DNA from: Candidatus Elulimicrobium sp.
Lineage (GTDB): Bacteria > Patescibacteriota > Minisyncoccia > Phycocordibacterales > UBA918
Direction of reading: 5' to 3'
NCBI GenBank assembly: GCA_022730015.1
Contig: DZBU01000006.1
Span: 1 to 49,395, forward strand
Length of the DNA: 49,395 nucleotides
The position numbers and the translations under genes are program-made. Under the pieces are notes generated by a model, which ran no database searches, was not told the DNA's origin, and saw nothing but the letters and a program-made list of their open reading frames with translations. Below, one piece after another: positions 1 to 7,413 of this stretch (position 1 is its first letter; the number at the start of each line of letters is the position of its first letter).

Positions 1-64
1 CAGTCTCATCGTTCAAGACAACCAAGACAGCGGGGGGAGGGAAGCCGAGACGATAGGAATCTAA
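1..64 (+). other. possible 3' tail of an upstream plus-strand gene
   Basis: All three plus frames are open from the window edge and close at 54-56, 62-64 and 67-69, just before a terminator, so a gene running in from the left is likely to end here. The frame cannot be chosen from so short a stretch. The frame closing at 54-56 gives a basic tail and the frame closing at 62-64 gives a mixed tail. No product can be named. Confidence 0.25.
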
Positions 65-67
65 GTT

Positions 68-104
68 AAAAAAAGACCGGCCCCGAAGGGGCCGGTCTTT
101 TTTT
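68..104. terminator. bidirectional rho-independent terminator
   Basis: A 13-bp perfect stem (72-84 with 88-100) closes a GAA loop and is flanked by A-run and T-run on both sides. It can end folA on the minus strand, whose stop lies at 109-111, and whatever gene enters from the left on the plus strand. Confidence 0.9.
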
Positions 105-108
105 GTTT

Positions 109-630
109 CTATTTTCGTACATAATCAATCCACTGAAACTGTAGTCCCTCATGACCCTCGACGGGATGCTCTTTTTCAACAATGAATTCATTCTCAAAAG
201 CTGGAAAGAACGCATCACCCTCTTTCTCATCAAAGTACCAGGTAATATGGAGGCGGGAGGTAAGCGGCAGGGCCTGTCGGTACAGTTCAGCGCCACCACC
301 AATATGTATTTCTTTTGGATCTTCCGAAGCGGCGATAGTGATAGCTTCTTCCAGTGAATGGGCAACTTTTACACTTTCGTGAGAAAAATTCTCATCACGG
401 GTGAGGACAATATTGGTGCGTCCGGGAAAAGGTTTTTCAAGTATCTCAAGAATCGAAGCAAAGGTCTTGCTGCCCATGATGATTGGGTGACCCATTGTGA
501 TCGCCTTAAAACGCTTAAGGTCGGCGGGCACATGCCACAACAGCTGATTGTTCTTACCAATGGCGCGGTCTTTTCTGCTCATGCCAGAGACGATGACGAT
601 TGGGGGGTGGATTATTTTTCTGTTTTCCAT
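109..630 (-). CDS. folA: dihydrofolate reductase
   Basis: Dihydrofolate reductase reduces dihydrofolate to tetrahydrofolate with NADPH in the cytoplasm, regenerating the cofactor that thymidylate synthase oxidises. The 173-residue product has the family layout: AIGKNNQLLWHVPADL at residues 23-38 with Asp37 at the place of the catalytic acid, MGHPIIMGSKTF at 46-57 for cofactor binding, and IGGGAELY at 110-117. Length is normal for a chromosomal enzyme. It is read away from the thyA operon but shares the intergenic region with it, which fits a joint folate and thymidylate role. No Shine-Dalgarno is evident before the start. Confidence 0.95.
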   Translation of the reverse strand: MENRKIIHPPIVIVSGMSRKDRAIGKNNQLLWHVPADLKRFKAITMGHPIIMGSKTFASILEILEKPFPGRTNIVLTRDENFSHESVKVAHSLEEAITIAASEDPKEIHIGGGAELYRQALPLTSRLHITWYFDEKEGDAFFPAFENEFIVEKEHPVEGHEGLQFQWIDYVRK

Positions 631-670
631 AAGAAACTGATCGATGGTTTGTTCATCGTTCCTGTTCCAG

Positions 671-700
671 GAATTTCCAGCGGGAAAAGGCCGGAAATTC
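671..700. repeat. small hairpin upstream of folA
   Basis: GAATTTCC (671-678) pairs with GGAAATTC (693-700). The hairpin lies between the folA start and the repeated element copy 1. It has no T-run and is not a terminator. It may lie in the folA leader on the minus strand. Confidence 0.45.
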
Positions 701-766
701 GGAACTGACCTAGTTTTTAAGGAGGCATTTGCCGACTATAAAAACGGAAATGCCCCGGTGGTGAAA
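697..766 (+). repeat. conserved intergenic hairpin element, copy 1 of 3
   Basis: This stretch is nearly identical to the minus-strand sequence at 34242-34306 and clearly related to 47140-47198. Conserved blocks are TGACCTAGTTTTTAAGGAGG, then GCCGACTATAAAAACGGAAAT after a variable gap, then CCC and GTGGTG. GTTTTTA pairs with TAAAAAC, CC with GG outside it, and GGC with GCC inside it, giving one extended hairpin with an AAGGAGG block on its 5' side. It sits between divergent folA and the CYTH-dcd-thyA operon, upstream of the operon promoter at 850-858. A small hairpin with TTCG loop follows at about 774-789. Function is unknown. Confidence 0.75.
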
Positions 767-849
767 TTCACAATATGCCCTTCGGGCATTTGTTCATTTA
801 ATTATGCCACAGGCACTGGAGCTTGTCTTTCGGCGCGTTCTTTGTCACC

Positions 850-858
850 TGATATAAT
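850..858 (+). promoter_or_regulatory. extended -10 promoter of the nucleotide operon
   Basis: TG at 850-851, one base, then TATAAT at 853-858 is a perfect extended -10. No good -35 is seen. The expected start near 865 leaves about 16 nt before the ATG at 882, with no Shine-Dalgarno. Confidence 0.65.
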
Positions 859-881
859 GACCGTACTAACCCCGCTGCCAC

Positions 882-1556
882 ATGTCACATTTTGAAATTG
901 AAGTAAAAAGCTTGCTCGGCGAAAAAGTGCGCGCCGAGGCTTTGCGGCAGAAGATGCAAGAGCTTGACCCAGGCTGTGCGTGTGTCTCGACTAACAGGCA
1001 GCTCAATCACTACTTCGAAGGGGGGGATATTTTTGTACTCTACGAAAAGGTTGTCTCGCTTCTCAATGAGGAGCAAATGATGAAATTTAAGACACTTACT
1101 GGGCGAGGCAGTTCTTTCTCTGTCCGTACCCGGCAGCGTGATGATGAGGTGCTCTTGGTAGTGAAAGCATCGATCGACGAGGGGACAAGTGAGAACACGG
1201 TGAAGCGTATGGAATTTGAGGAACCGGTCGCGGTGACGCTCGACGTGCTCGACGCGCTCGTACTCGAAGCTGGCTACACCTATCAGGCAAAGTGGTCGCG
1301 TGAGCGCGAGGAGTATGTCTACAAAGGCGCAAATGTCTGCCTTGATTACAACGCGGGCTATGGCTATCTCGCCGAAGTGGAAAAGATCGTGTCCGATGAA
1401 TCACTAGCTGATCAAGTACGTGCCGAGATCGATGAACTTATGCTTGAGCTTGAGCTTGAGGAGCTCCAGCAAGACCGCCTCGCTCGCATGTTCGAGCACT
1501 ACAACCAGAACTGGCCAGAGTATTATGGGACGACGAAAGTTTTTATCATTGAATAA
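882..1556 (+). CDS. CYTH-domain protein (class IV adenylate cyclase / triphosphatase family)
   Basis: The 224-residue protein opens with FEIEVK, giving the ExExK signature (E5, E7, K9) of the CYTH superfamily, which binds triphosphate substrates with divalent metal in a beta-tunnel. Further charged strand motifs such as VRTRQRDDEVLLVVKA and LDYNAGYGYLAEVEKI fit the alternating Arg/Lys/Glu pattern that lines the tunnel. Known members are CyaB-type cyclases, thiamine triphosphatases and inorganic triphosphatases; sequence alone does not choose among them. It heads the nucleotide operon, with two bases before dcd, so a nucleotide or polyphosphate substrate is plausible but inferred. Confidence 0.75.
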   Translation: MSHFEIEVKSLLGEKVRAEALRQKMQELDPGCACVSTNRQLNHYFEGGDIFVLYEKVVSLLNEEQMMKFKTLTGRGSSFSVRTRQRDDEVLLVVKASIDEGTSENTVKRMEFEEPVAVTLDVLDALVLEAGYTYQAKWSREREEYVYKGANVCLDYNAGYGYLAEVEKIVSDESLADQVRAEIDELMLELELEELQQDRLARMFEHYNQNWPEYYGTTKVFIIE

Positions 1557-1558
1557 TT

Positions 1559-2119
1559 ATGTTTCTCTCCGATATTGATATTTTGGCGGCAGTAGAAGCA
1601 GAAGAGATCACTCTGGAGCCTTTTGATAAAAAACGCCTGCAGCCAGCGAGTTACGACATTTTACTCGGCAATAAATTTGTCGTGAATGATGAACATCTGA
1701 CCCATATGGTCGACCCGGTGCGCAAGATCTTTGCCAAAACTCGTGAGATAGAGGTCGAGGATGGTGGGGAATTCGTACTACATCCAGGTGTTTCAGTGCT
1801 TGGTATCTCGAAAGAATTCTTTGGTTCAAATCACTATTTGGTGCAGGTGGGAGGGAAGTCATCGCTCGCTCGGGTGGGGCTTATGATCCACAATACCGCC
1901 GGCCTCATTAACCCTGGCCACTTCCTACATATCACCTTTGAACTCTGTAATCTTAACAATGTCCCGATCGTGCTTCGTCCAGGTATGGAGATCGCGCAGC
2001 TCACTTTTTCGAGGTTGTCGAGTCCACCCAGTACTGCATATGAAAACATTGCTCGGGGAAAAGATAACTGGGAGAGTAATTTTAAAGGACGCGACTTATT
2101 GGATACTAAGCAAGAATAA
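1559..2119 (+). CDS. dcd: dCTP deaminase (possibly bifunctional deaminase/dUTPase)
   Basis: dCTP deaminase converts dCTP to dUTP, the first step toward dTMP. The 186-residue product carries GKSSLAR at 99-105 and the loop HNTAGLINPG followed by HITFEL, where Glu128 matches the catalytic glutamate. PASYDILLG near 29-37 is the usual N-terminal trimer motif. The first residue of the normal GRSSLAR motif is Lys here. Two bases separate it from the CYTH gene and two from thyA, indicating translation coupling. Some family members also hydrolyse dUTP. That option matters here because the nearby dUTPase-like protein has lost motif residues. Confidence 0.9.
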   Translation: MFLSDIDILAAVEAEEITLEPFDKKRLQPASYDILLGNKFVVNDEHLTHMVDPVRKIFAKTREIEVEDGGEFVLHPGVSVLGISKEFFGSNHYLVQVGGKSSLARVGLMIHNTAGLINPGHFLHITFELCNLNNVPIVLRPGMEIAQLTFSRLSSPPSTAYENIARGKDNWESNFKGRDLLDTKQE

Positions 2120-2121
2120 CC

Positions 2122-3135
2122 ATGAGTAAAAAACACCCCGAATACCAGTACCTCGACCTTTGCCAGGACATTCTCGACAATGGTGCTGACAAGGAACTCT
2201 TCTTCAATGATGTTGTGCTTGAAGAGTACAAAAAGAAAGGGGAGCAACCACCGTTCATTCGCTCGGTCTTTGGGCGGCAGATCCGTTTTGATCTCTCGGA
2301 AGGTTTCCCGCTTCTTACTACCAAAAAGACTTTTTGGCGTGGTATCACGACCGAGCTTTTGTGGTTCCTCTCGGGTAGTTCCAACATTAAGCCGCTCCTC
2401 GATGCCAACAACCACATCTGGGATGAGTGGGCGTGGAAGATGTACCACATGTGGGCCAAAGATAACGCGCCGGAGGAGGATATGACCCAAGAAGAGTTTA
2501 TTGGTAAGCTCTCCGCGCTACCGATTGATGACCCGTTTGTACAAAAATGGGGAGACCTCATTACTATCTACGGTCGCATGTGGCGACGTTGGCCAGCGAA
2601 GGATGGTCGCGAGATCGATCAGCTCCAGTGGGTGATCGATGGCCTCAAGAAAAAGCCTGACCGTAAGTCGTACGTGGTGAATGCCTGGAATCCAGACTTT
2701 ATTTACGAGATGGCGTCAGAAGGGCAGCAGTCACAGGTGCCGCCGTTTTGTCACACGATGTTCCAATTTCAGGTGGCCAACGGCAAACTCAATCTCGGAC
2801 TCTATCAACGTTCAGCTGACCTCTTCCTTGGTGTACCATTTAATATTGCAAGTTATGCACTGTTGCTTCAGATGGTGGCACAGGTGGTCGATATTCCGCC
2901 AGGAGAGTTCGTCCATAGTTTTGGCGATGTGCATATCTATTCCAATCACTTTGACCAGGTGAAGGAACAGCTCACTCGTGAACCGTACCCGTTCCCAACG
3001 GTAAAGCTCAATCCAGCGGTTAGGGATATTGATAGTTTTACGCTCGAAGATATTGAACTGGTCGATTATCAATCGCACCCATCACTCAAGGCAGAGATCG
3101 CTAATATCGGAGGTTTTGAAGCAAAAAAGTCCTAA
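2122..3135 (+). CDS. thyA: thymidylate synthase
   Basis: ThyA methylates dUMP to dTMP using methylene-tetrahydrofolate and releases dihydrofolate, linking it to folA and glyA in this window. The nucleophile Cys210 sits in VPPFCHTMFQF, followed by the dUMP-binding block QRSADLFLGVPFNIASYALL (229-248) and DVHIYSNH (269-276). PLLTTKKTFWRGITTELLWF near 63-82 is the folate-site N-terminal block. At 337 residues it is longer than the 264-residue E. coli enzyme. The extra length is an insertion after residue about 103, as in the longer Lactobacillus-type enzymes, plus a short C-terminal extension. It starts two bases after dcd. Confidence 0.96.
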   Translation: MSKKHPEYQYLDLCQDILDNGADKELFFNDVVLEEYKKKGEQPPFIRSVFGRQIRFDLSEGFPLLTTKKTFWRGITTELLWFLSGSSNIKPLLDANNHIWDEWAWKMYHMWAKDNAPEEDMTQEEFIGKLSALPIDDPFVQKWGDLITIYGRMWRRWPAKDGREIDQLQWVIDGLKKKPDRKSYVVNAWNPDFIYEMASEGQQSQVPPFCHTMFQFQVANGKLNLGLYQRSADLFLGVPFNIASYALLLQMVAQVVDIPPGEFVHSFGDVHIYSNHFDQVKEQLTREPYPFPTVKLNPAVRDIDSFTLEDIELVDYQSHPSLKAEIANIGGFEAKKS

Positions 3136-3146
3136 GGGGTGGGGTA

Positions 3147-3158
3147 TGCTACTATACT
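3147..3158 (+). promoter_or_regulatory. candidate internal promoter before tmk
   Basis: TG-C-TACTAT (3147-3155) overlaps TATACT at 3153-3158, giving two registers of a -10 box between thyA and tmk. The ATG at 3174 follows 15-18 nt later without a Shine-Dalgarno. This would allow tmk, the dUTPase-like gene and glyA to be expressed apart from thyA. Confidence 0.5.
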
Positions 3159-3173
3159 GAGGCAAATAAATAT

Positions 3174-3836
3174 ATGTCAGGAAAGTTAATTGTTGTTGAG
3201 GGAGCTGATGGTGCAGGGAAAGCGACTCAAGTTCGTATGCTCCTTGAGCGTTTTCGGGCAGAGGGGATTGCGGTCGAATCACTTGAGTTCCCTCGGTATA
3301 ATGACTCTTTTTTTGGAGCATACATCAAAGAATGGCTTGATGAAGAGCACGGGAATTTTCTTGAACTTGATCCACGTCTCTCAGCGATCTTGTTTGCTGG
3401 TGATCGGTATGAAGCTCGCGATACCATTGCCGGTTGGCTCGCAGAAGGGAAGCATGTGATTCTCGATCGCTATGTCACTGCGAGTATGTTGCATCAGGGA
3501 GCTAAGATTTCTGATATCGAGAAGCGTGGATCATTTCTGCTTTGGTTGCAGAGATTAGAGTACGATGTATTTAAGGCTGCTCGTCCCGACCTAGTGGTCT
3601 ACTTGGATATGCCCGCTGAAATGAGACATGCGCTCCTTACTACTGATGAATTCAAACCAAATCTTGGTCATACAGAGACCGATGAGTTGTATCAAGATGC
3701 CGTTCAAAAATGTGCGGAATACGTAGCTTCATTAGAAAAATGGAAGACAGTTTCTTGTTTTATGGACGACAAACTTCGAAGTAAGGATAATATCAATACC
3801 GAGCTGTATGGTTTGATACGGCCGTTACTCAACTAA
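3174..3836 (+). CDS. tmk: thymidylate kinase
   Basis: Thymidylate kinase phosphorylates dTMP to dTDP. The 220-residue protein has the P-loop GADGAGKA at 10-17 near the N-terminus, FPRY at 39-42 in the dTMP-binding region, and the DRY motif at 98-100 inside GKHVILDRYVTAS. ARPDLVVYLDMP near 136-147 is the usual late core strand. The C-terminal third is somewhat divergent, but length is standard. It follows thyA by 38 bp and precedes the dUTPase-like gene by 4 bp, keeping the pathway order. Confidence 0.93.
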   Translation: MSGKLIVVEGADGAGKATQVRMLLERFRAEGIAVESLEFPRYNDSFFGAYIKEWLDEEHGNFLELDPRLSAILFAGDRYEARDTIAGWLAEGKHVILDRYVTASMLHQGAKISDIEKRGSFLLWLQRLEYDVFKAARPDLVVYLDMPAEMRHALLTTDEFKPNLGHTETDELYQDAVQKCAEYVASLEKWKTVSCFMDDKLRSKDNINTELYGLIRPLLN

Positions 3837-3840
3837 TAAA

Positions 3841-4236
3841 ATGCATATGGAAATACTCATCAAACGACTTAGTGAAGACGCCACGTTACCATCGTATGGT
3901 CGGGAAGCGGGACCAGGAATAGAGCTTTGTGCGCTTGCTGGTGTTGTTATCGAACCAGGAGCACGGGTAGCAGTTTCAACAGGGATTGCGATCGCGATGC
4001 CTGTTGGTTATATCGGTTTGGTGTGGGGAGTGAATTCTATGATTGTTAGTGAACCGATCAAAGTGAAAACTGCGATCATTGAATCTGGATATCGCGATGA
4101 GATCATGATTGAGCTCAAGAATACCGGTACCGAACCAAAGACCATTGGCGCTGGAGAAGTGGTGGCGCAGTTATTGGTTCAGCAGGTCCACCATGCACAC
4201 TTGATAGAAGCTGAGGATCTCAGTAGTAGTCAATAG
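3841..4236 (+). CDS. dUTPase-like protein with degenerate active-site motifs
   Basis: The trimeric dUTPase fold is recognisable across 131 residues: an early AGPGIEL (motif 1 position), VSTGIAIAMPVGYIGLV, then AIIESGYRDEI (motif 3 position) and GAGEVVAQLLV (motif 4 position). Several key residues differ from working enzymes. The motif 2 PRSG or DKSG block reads WGVNSM, the motif 3 Asp is Glu, the motif 4 Arg is Val, and the Gly-rich C-terminal motif 5 is absent. Position between tmk and glyA suggests a dUTP-related role, but catalysis is doubtful from sequence. It could be a structural or regulatory homologue, or an enzyme with altered chemistry. Start could also be the Met at 3847. Confidence 0.7.
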   Translation: MHMEILIKRLSEDATLPSYGREAGPGIELCALAGVVIEPGARVAVSTGIAIAMPVGYIGLVWGVNSMIVSEPIKVKTAIIESGYRDEIMIELKNTGTEPKTIGAGEVVAQLLVQQVHHAHLIEAEDLSSSQ

Positions 4237-4310
4237 TCTAGTAAAATTATTTTGCGTATGTTGTGATCGCTGGCTCGTTCTTTTATTAATTCACCTAATG
4301 CCTTTTTAGT

Positions 4311-5582
4311 ATGGATCACTATCGACACATCAAACAGCAAGACCACGAAGTTTATGAAATATTGATTGGAGAAGAAGAACGCGAACGCACTGGTATTGAA
4401 CTAATTCCTAGTGAGAATTACGTGAGTTCCGCGGTGCGGGAGGCGGCCGGGTCAGTGCTCACTAATAAATACGCGGAAGGTTACCCCGGCCGCCGGTACT
4501 ACGGCGGACAGCAGTACACCGATGCAATAGAAACCGTTGCTATCGAGCGTGCCAAGAAACTTTTTAATTGTCAGTATGCCAATGTGCAGCCACTCGGTGG
4601 TGCGGCGGCCAACGTAGCGATGTACTTTGCGCTCATGGAGCCGGGCGATACTGTGCTTGGTATGGATCTCTCGCATGGCGGACATCTTACCCACGGTCAC
4701 CCGACCACCAGTATCAATAAGGTCTTTAACTTCGTTCGCTATAAGATGAAGGATGTTGATACGGGAGAGATTGATTACGAGGAGCTGCGAGAAGTGGCAC
4801 TGCGCGAGAAACCAAAAATAATTTTGGCTGGATTTTCTGCCTACAGTCGTGAGCTCGACTACGCGAAGTTTGTCGAGATTGCGAAAGAGGTCGGAGCCTA
4901 CACGGTCGCTGACGTGGCGCATATTGCTGGACTCATTGCCGCCGGCGTACTCAAGAACCCTTTTGATTATGGTTTCGATGTGATAACCACCACCACACAC
5001 AAGACCCTGCGCGGTCCACGTGGCGGCATGATTCTCGTGCGGGAGAGTGAAGATATTGCGAAGTGCATCAACAAAGCGGTCTTTCCAGGTATGCAGGGTG
5101 GGCCGCACATGCATATCATTGCCGCCAAGGCGGTCGCCTTTGGGGAAGCACTCGAGCCAAGTTTCAAAGAGTATGCCGTGCAAGTGATCAAAAATGCGAA
5201 GGCAATGGAAGAGGTTTTTAAAGCACACAACGTTCGCTTACTGTGCGGAGGTACTGACAACCATCTTTTACTGGCAGACGTGTATGGTTCGCTTGGTATA
5301 ACTGGTCAAGAGGCGGAGACTGTACTCGACGAAGTGGGTATTACGCTCAATAAAAATATGATAGCAGAGGAGACACGCACCGCGCTCGATCCGTCGGGTA
5401 TCCGCTTTGGCACCCCAGCCATGACCACTAGGGGTATGAAAGAAGGGGAAGCAAAGCAGCTAGCGGAACTAATGATCCGCACACTCAAAGCAAAAGATGA
5501 TACTGCTGAAAAAGCGACGCTCAAAAAAGAAGTGCAATCGCTCTGTGAAGCCTTTCCAGTTCCCGAGTCGTTTGTATCGTAA
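4311..5582 (+). CDS. glyA: serine hydroxymethyltransferase
   Basis: SHMT converts serine and tetrahydrofolate to glycine and methylene-tetrahydrofolate, supplying the one-carbon unit used by ThyA. The PLP lysine is Lys231 in TTTTHKTLRGPRGG; Asp201 and His204 in ADVAHIAGL are the expected cofactor-stacking pair. Length is 423 residues, normal for bacteria. One difference from the textbook sequence is NVQPLGGAAAN at 91-101, where most enzymes have an HSGSQAN block contacting the cofactor phosphate. The gene ends the thymidylate operon and is followed by a strong terminator. No Shine-Dalgarno precedes the start. Confidence 0.96.
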   Translation: MDHYRHIKQQDHEVYEILIGEEERERTGIELIPSENYVSSAVREAAGSVLTNKYAEGYPGRRYYGGQQYTDAIETVAIERAKKLFNCQYANVQPLGGAAANVAMYFALMEPGDTVLGMDLSHGGHLTHGHPTTSINKVFNFVRYKMKDVDTGEIDYEELREVALREKPKIILAGFSAYSRELDYAKFVEIAKEVGAYTVADVAHIAGLIAAGVLKNPFDYGFDVITTTTHKTLRGPRGGMILVRESEDIAKCINKAVFPGMQGGPHMHIIAAKAVAFGEALEPSFKEYAVQVIKNAKAMEEVFKAHNVRLLCGGTDNHLLLADVYGSLGITGQEAETVLDEVGITLNKNMIAEETRTALDPSGIRFGTPAMTTRGMKEGEAKQLAELMIRTLKAKDDTAEKATLKKEVQSLCEAFPVPESFVS

Positions 5583-5603
5583 AAAAGCATGCGCTAATAA
5601 GTT

Positions 5604-5637
5604 AAAACACCAGCGCGACCTGCTGGTGTTTTTATTT
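5604..5637 (+). terminator. terminator after glyA
   Basis: AACACCAGC (5606-5614) pairs with GCTGGTGTT (5622-5630) and is followed by a T-rich tail, closing the nucleotide operon. Confidence 0.9.
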
Positions 5638-5638
5638 C

Positions 5639-5647
5639 TGCTATCAT
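5639..5647 (+). promoter_or_regulatory. extended -10 giving a leaderless mRNA
   Basis: TG-C-TATCAT ends only six bases before the ATG at 5654, so transcription is expected to begin at or next to the start codon. It lies directly after the glyA terminator tail. Confidence 0.6.
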
Positions 5648-5653
5648 AATCAT

Positions 5654-6745
5654 ATGACCGTATCGTTTCATACTTTTGTGCGTTTGGTAAAACACCACTG
5701 GCTGACAATCGGGTTCTTACTTGGTTTTTTAACGGATGTTATGCTCTTGAATCGTATTGATGATACGTTCGATAATTTTGTGTTGTTGTTCTATGTGGTT
5801 TTAGCAACAATCTCGATGTGGTTGTTTTACGTGGGTGTGGCTGAACGAGGACCGGTCTTTTTAGCAAAGCTATTCGATCGTTATGCGCCGCTGGCGATGC
5901 AGTATGCCTTCGGAGGTCTCCTCTCCGGCATGCTCATTTTCTACGGCCGAAGTGGTGACTGGCTAGCTAATGCGCCATTTTTGCTCATAATAGTTGCTGT
6001 TATTTTAGGGAATGAACTCATCGGTAAGCGCTCGAATCGCTTGTTACTTCATTTGGCCATGTATTTCATCGGGCTTTTTTCTTATGTGGTGCTCATGGTG
6101 CCAGTTCTGACCGGCAGAATGAGTACCTTGATTTTTTTGCTGAGCGGAGTAGCGTCACTGGTTCTTATGACGGTTGTGGTGCAAGTACTCTATCGCATTA
6201 TTCCGCATTTTATGGCACTGAATACTAGACGGATCATTGTGACCATCGGCTTTTTATTCACCTTCTTTAACGTTCTTTATTTCACCAACGCCATACCACC
6301 AATCCCGCTCTCACTCACCGAACTGGCTGTGGTTCAGTCGGTTGAAATTGCCTCAGGATTGTCATCGCTAAAAAGTTATCGAGTCACATATGAAGTGCAG
6401 TCTTGGTATCGGTATCTGCCTTTTGTACCCTTGGTACTCCATCCAGCAGAAGGAAGTATTGCTTGTTTCGCACGGGTGTACGCACCGACAAAATTGTCGA
6501 CAACAATCTATCATCGCTGGGAATACAAAGATAAAAATGGTGATTGGCAAGAACACAGCCGGATCGGGTATGAGATCGCGGGTAGTAATAGTAATGGGTA
6601 CGGTGGGTATACACGCATTAGCAATTTTTTTCCGGGAGTGTGGCGCTGTAGTGTAGAAACAGAACGTGGCCAAGTGCTGGGGCGTGAAGTTGTTCGTCTG
6701 GATACTCAGGGTGGTGTTCAAACGACGGAGGTTCGGATTAGGTAA
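5654..6745 (+). CDS. polytopic membrane protein with C-terminal DUF2914-like domain
   Basis: Residues about 15-230 contain some seven hydrophobic segments, so the N-terminal part is a membrane domain. The C-terminal part, from about 240, is soluble and matches my recollection of DUF2914: an ACFARVYAP strand, then TTIYHRWEYKDKNGDWQE and FFPGVWRCSVETERGQVLGRE. This type of domain is found outside the membrane in many bacteria and has no known reaction. 363 residues. It stands alone between a terminator and its own promoter and the next promoter. The start is fixed by the -10 box six bases upstream. Function unknown. Confidence 0.75.
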   Translation: MTVSFHTFVRLVKHHWLTIGFLLGFLTDVMLLNRIDDTFDNFVLLFYVVLATISMWLFYVGVAERGPVFLAKLFDRYAPLAMQYAFGGLLSGMLIFYGRSGDWLANAPFLLIIVAVILGNELIGKRSNRLLLHLAMYFIGLFSYVVLMVPVLTGRMSTLIFLLSGVASLVLMTVVVQVLYRIIPHFMALNTRRIIVTIGFLFTFFNVLYFTNAIPPIPLSLTELAVVQSVEIASGLSSLKSYRVTYEVQSWYRYLPFVPLVLHPAEGSIACFARVYAPTKLSTTIYHRWEYKDKNGDWQEHSRIGYEIAGSNSNGYGGYTRISNFFPGVWRCSVETERGQVLGREVVRLDTQGGVQTTEVRIR

Positions 6746-6778
6746 AAGACCTATTTAGTACCAATTGCTGTGGAATTT

Positions 6779-6787
6779 TGCTATGCT
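6779..6787 (+). promoter_or_regulatory. extended -10 promoter
   Basis: TG-C-TATGCT lies 31 bases before the ATG at 6819, giving a leader of roughly 25 nt without a Shine-Dalgarno. Confidence 0.5.
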
Positions 6788-6818
6788 AGGGGAACTATTA
6801 TTCACATAGAAAACAAAT

Positions 6819-7259
6819 ATGAGTTTTTTTGAGGGTTTTTTTGGAAAAGCGAAATCACCGGAGCGAGCAGGACAACAAGAAGAATCAATGGACACTGACG
6901 TTGTTGCTGCGAATGATCCGATCGAGTATGAGCAGCCTGACATGACAGATATTGGCCCGATCATTAATGATGCTGAACGACCTCAATTTAGTGAGCGAGC
7001 TGAGGTGCCACAAGTCACCGAAGAAGCGATTGCTTGGGAGCAACCCGAGGTGAAAGAGTCAGCACCAGAGGTTTCTACAGCAGTAGCGGAAGAATCACTT
7101 GCTGATGCTTATAAATATGATGGTGGAATCGATTTCGTTTCTACAGAGAATACAGCGGTTGATGCAACAGAAGGGAGCGCTTGGGATGATCCGGCCGCTC
7201 GCGTGCCAGGGGACCTCAGAGCTCAGAAGAAGGAAGGAGAGTATCGAGAAGCAGCATAA
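6819..7259 (+). CDS. acidic hypothetical protein
   Basis: I do not recognise this 146-residue protein. It begins MSFFEGFFGKAK, a short aromatic/basic head, and the rest is strongly acidic and low in hydrophobic residues, with several Gln-Pro and Glu-Pro pairs and no membrane segment. It is probably unstructured. Its own promoter and a very strong terminator suggest an independent single-gene transcript. The head resembles the start of the 92-residue protein at 42342 (MGFFGNN), though this may be chance. Codon use is like its neighbours. Confidence 0.6.
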   Translation: MSFFEGFFGKAKSPERAGQQEESMDTDVVAANDPIEYEQPDMTDIGPIINDAERPQFSERAEVPQVTEEAIAWEQPEVKESAPEVSTAVAEESLADAYKYDGGIDFVSTENTAVDATEGSAWDDPAARVPGDLRAQKKEGEYREAA

Positions 7260-7274
7260 GGAAATCTTAAAAGC

Positions 7275-7307
7275 CGGGCGCCCCCCAAAGGGGGCGCCCG
7301 TTTTTTT
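7275..7307 (+). terminator. terminator
   Basis: An 11-bp GC stem (7275-7285 with 7290-7300) is followed by seven T residues, ending the 6819 gene before ileS. Confidence 0.93.
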
Positions 7308-7328
7308 CATTTTCAAATCTTCAATCCG

Positions 7329-7337
7329 TGCTATCAT
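7329..7337 (+). promoter_or_regulatory. candidate extended -10 of ileS
   Basis: TG-C-TATCAT lies 76 bases before the ileS ATG. The resulting leader of about 70 nt contains no T-box-like specifier structure that I can see. Confidence 0.45.
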
Positions 7338-7413
7338 GCAAGATGCAGCCTGATACGTTGCAGTCGCGTCGTGAAAGTGGCGCGTATGTCTGATACACAT
7401 AACCACTACTTCT

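Noticed and set aside
7338-7413. Possible T-box or other amino-acid leader before ileS
   Set aside because: Only about 75 nt and no recognisable T-box sequence, specifier loop or terminator in the leader.
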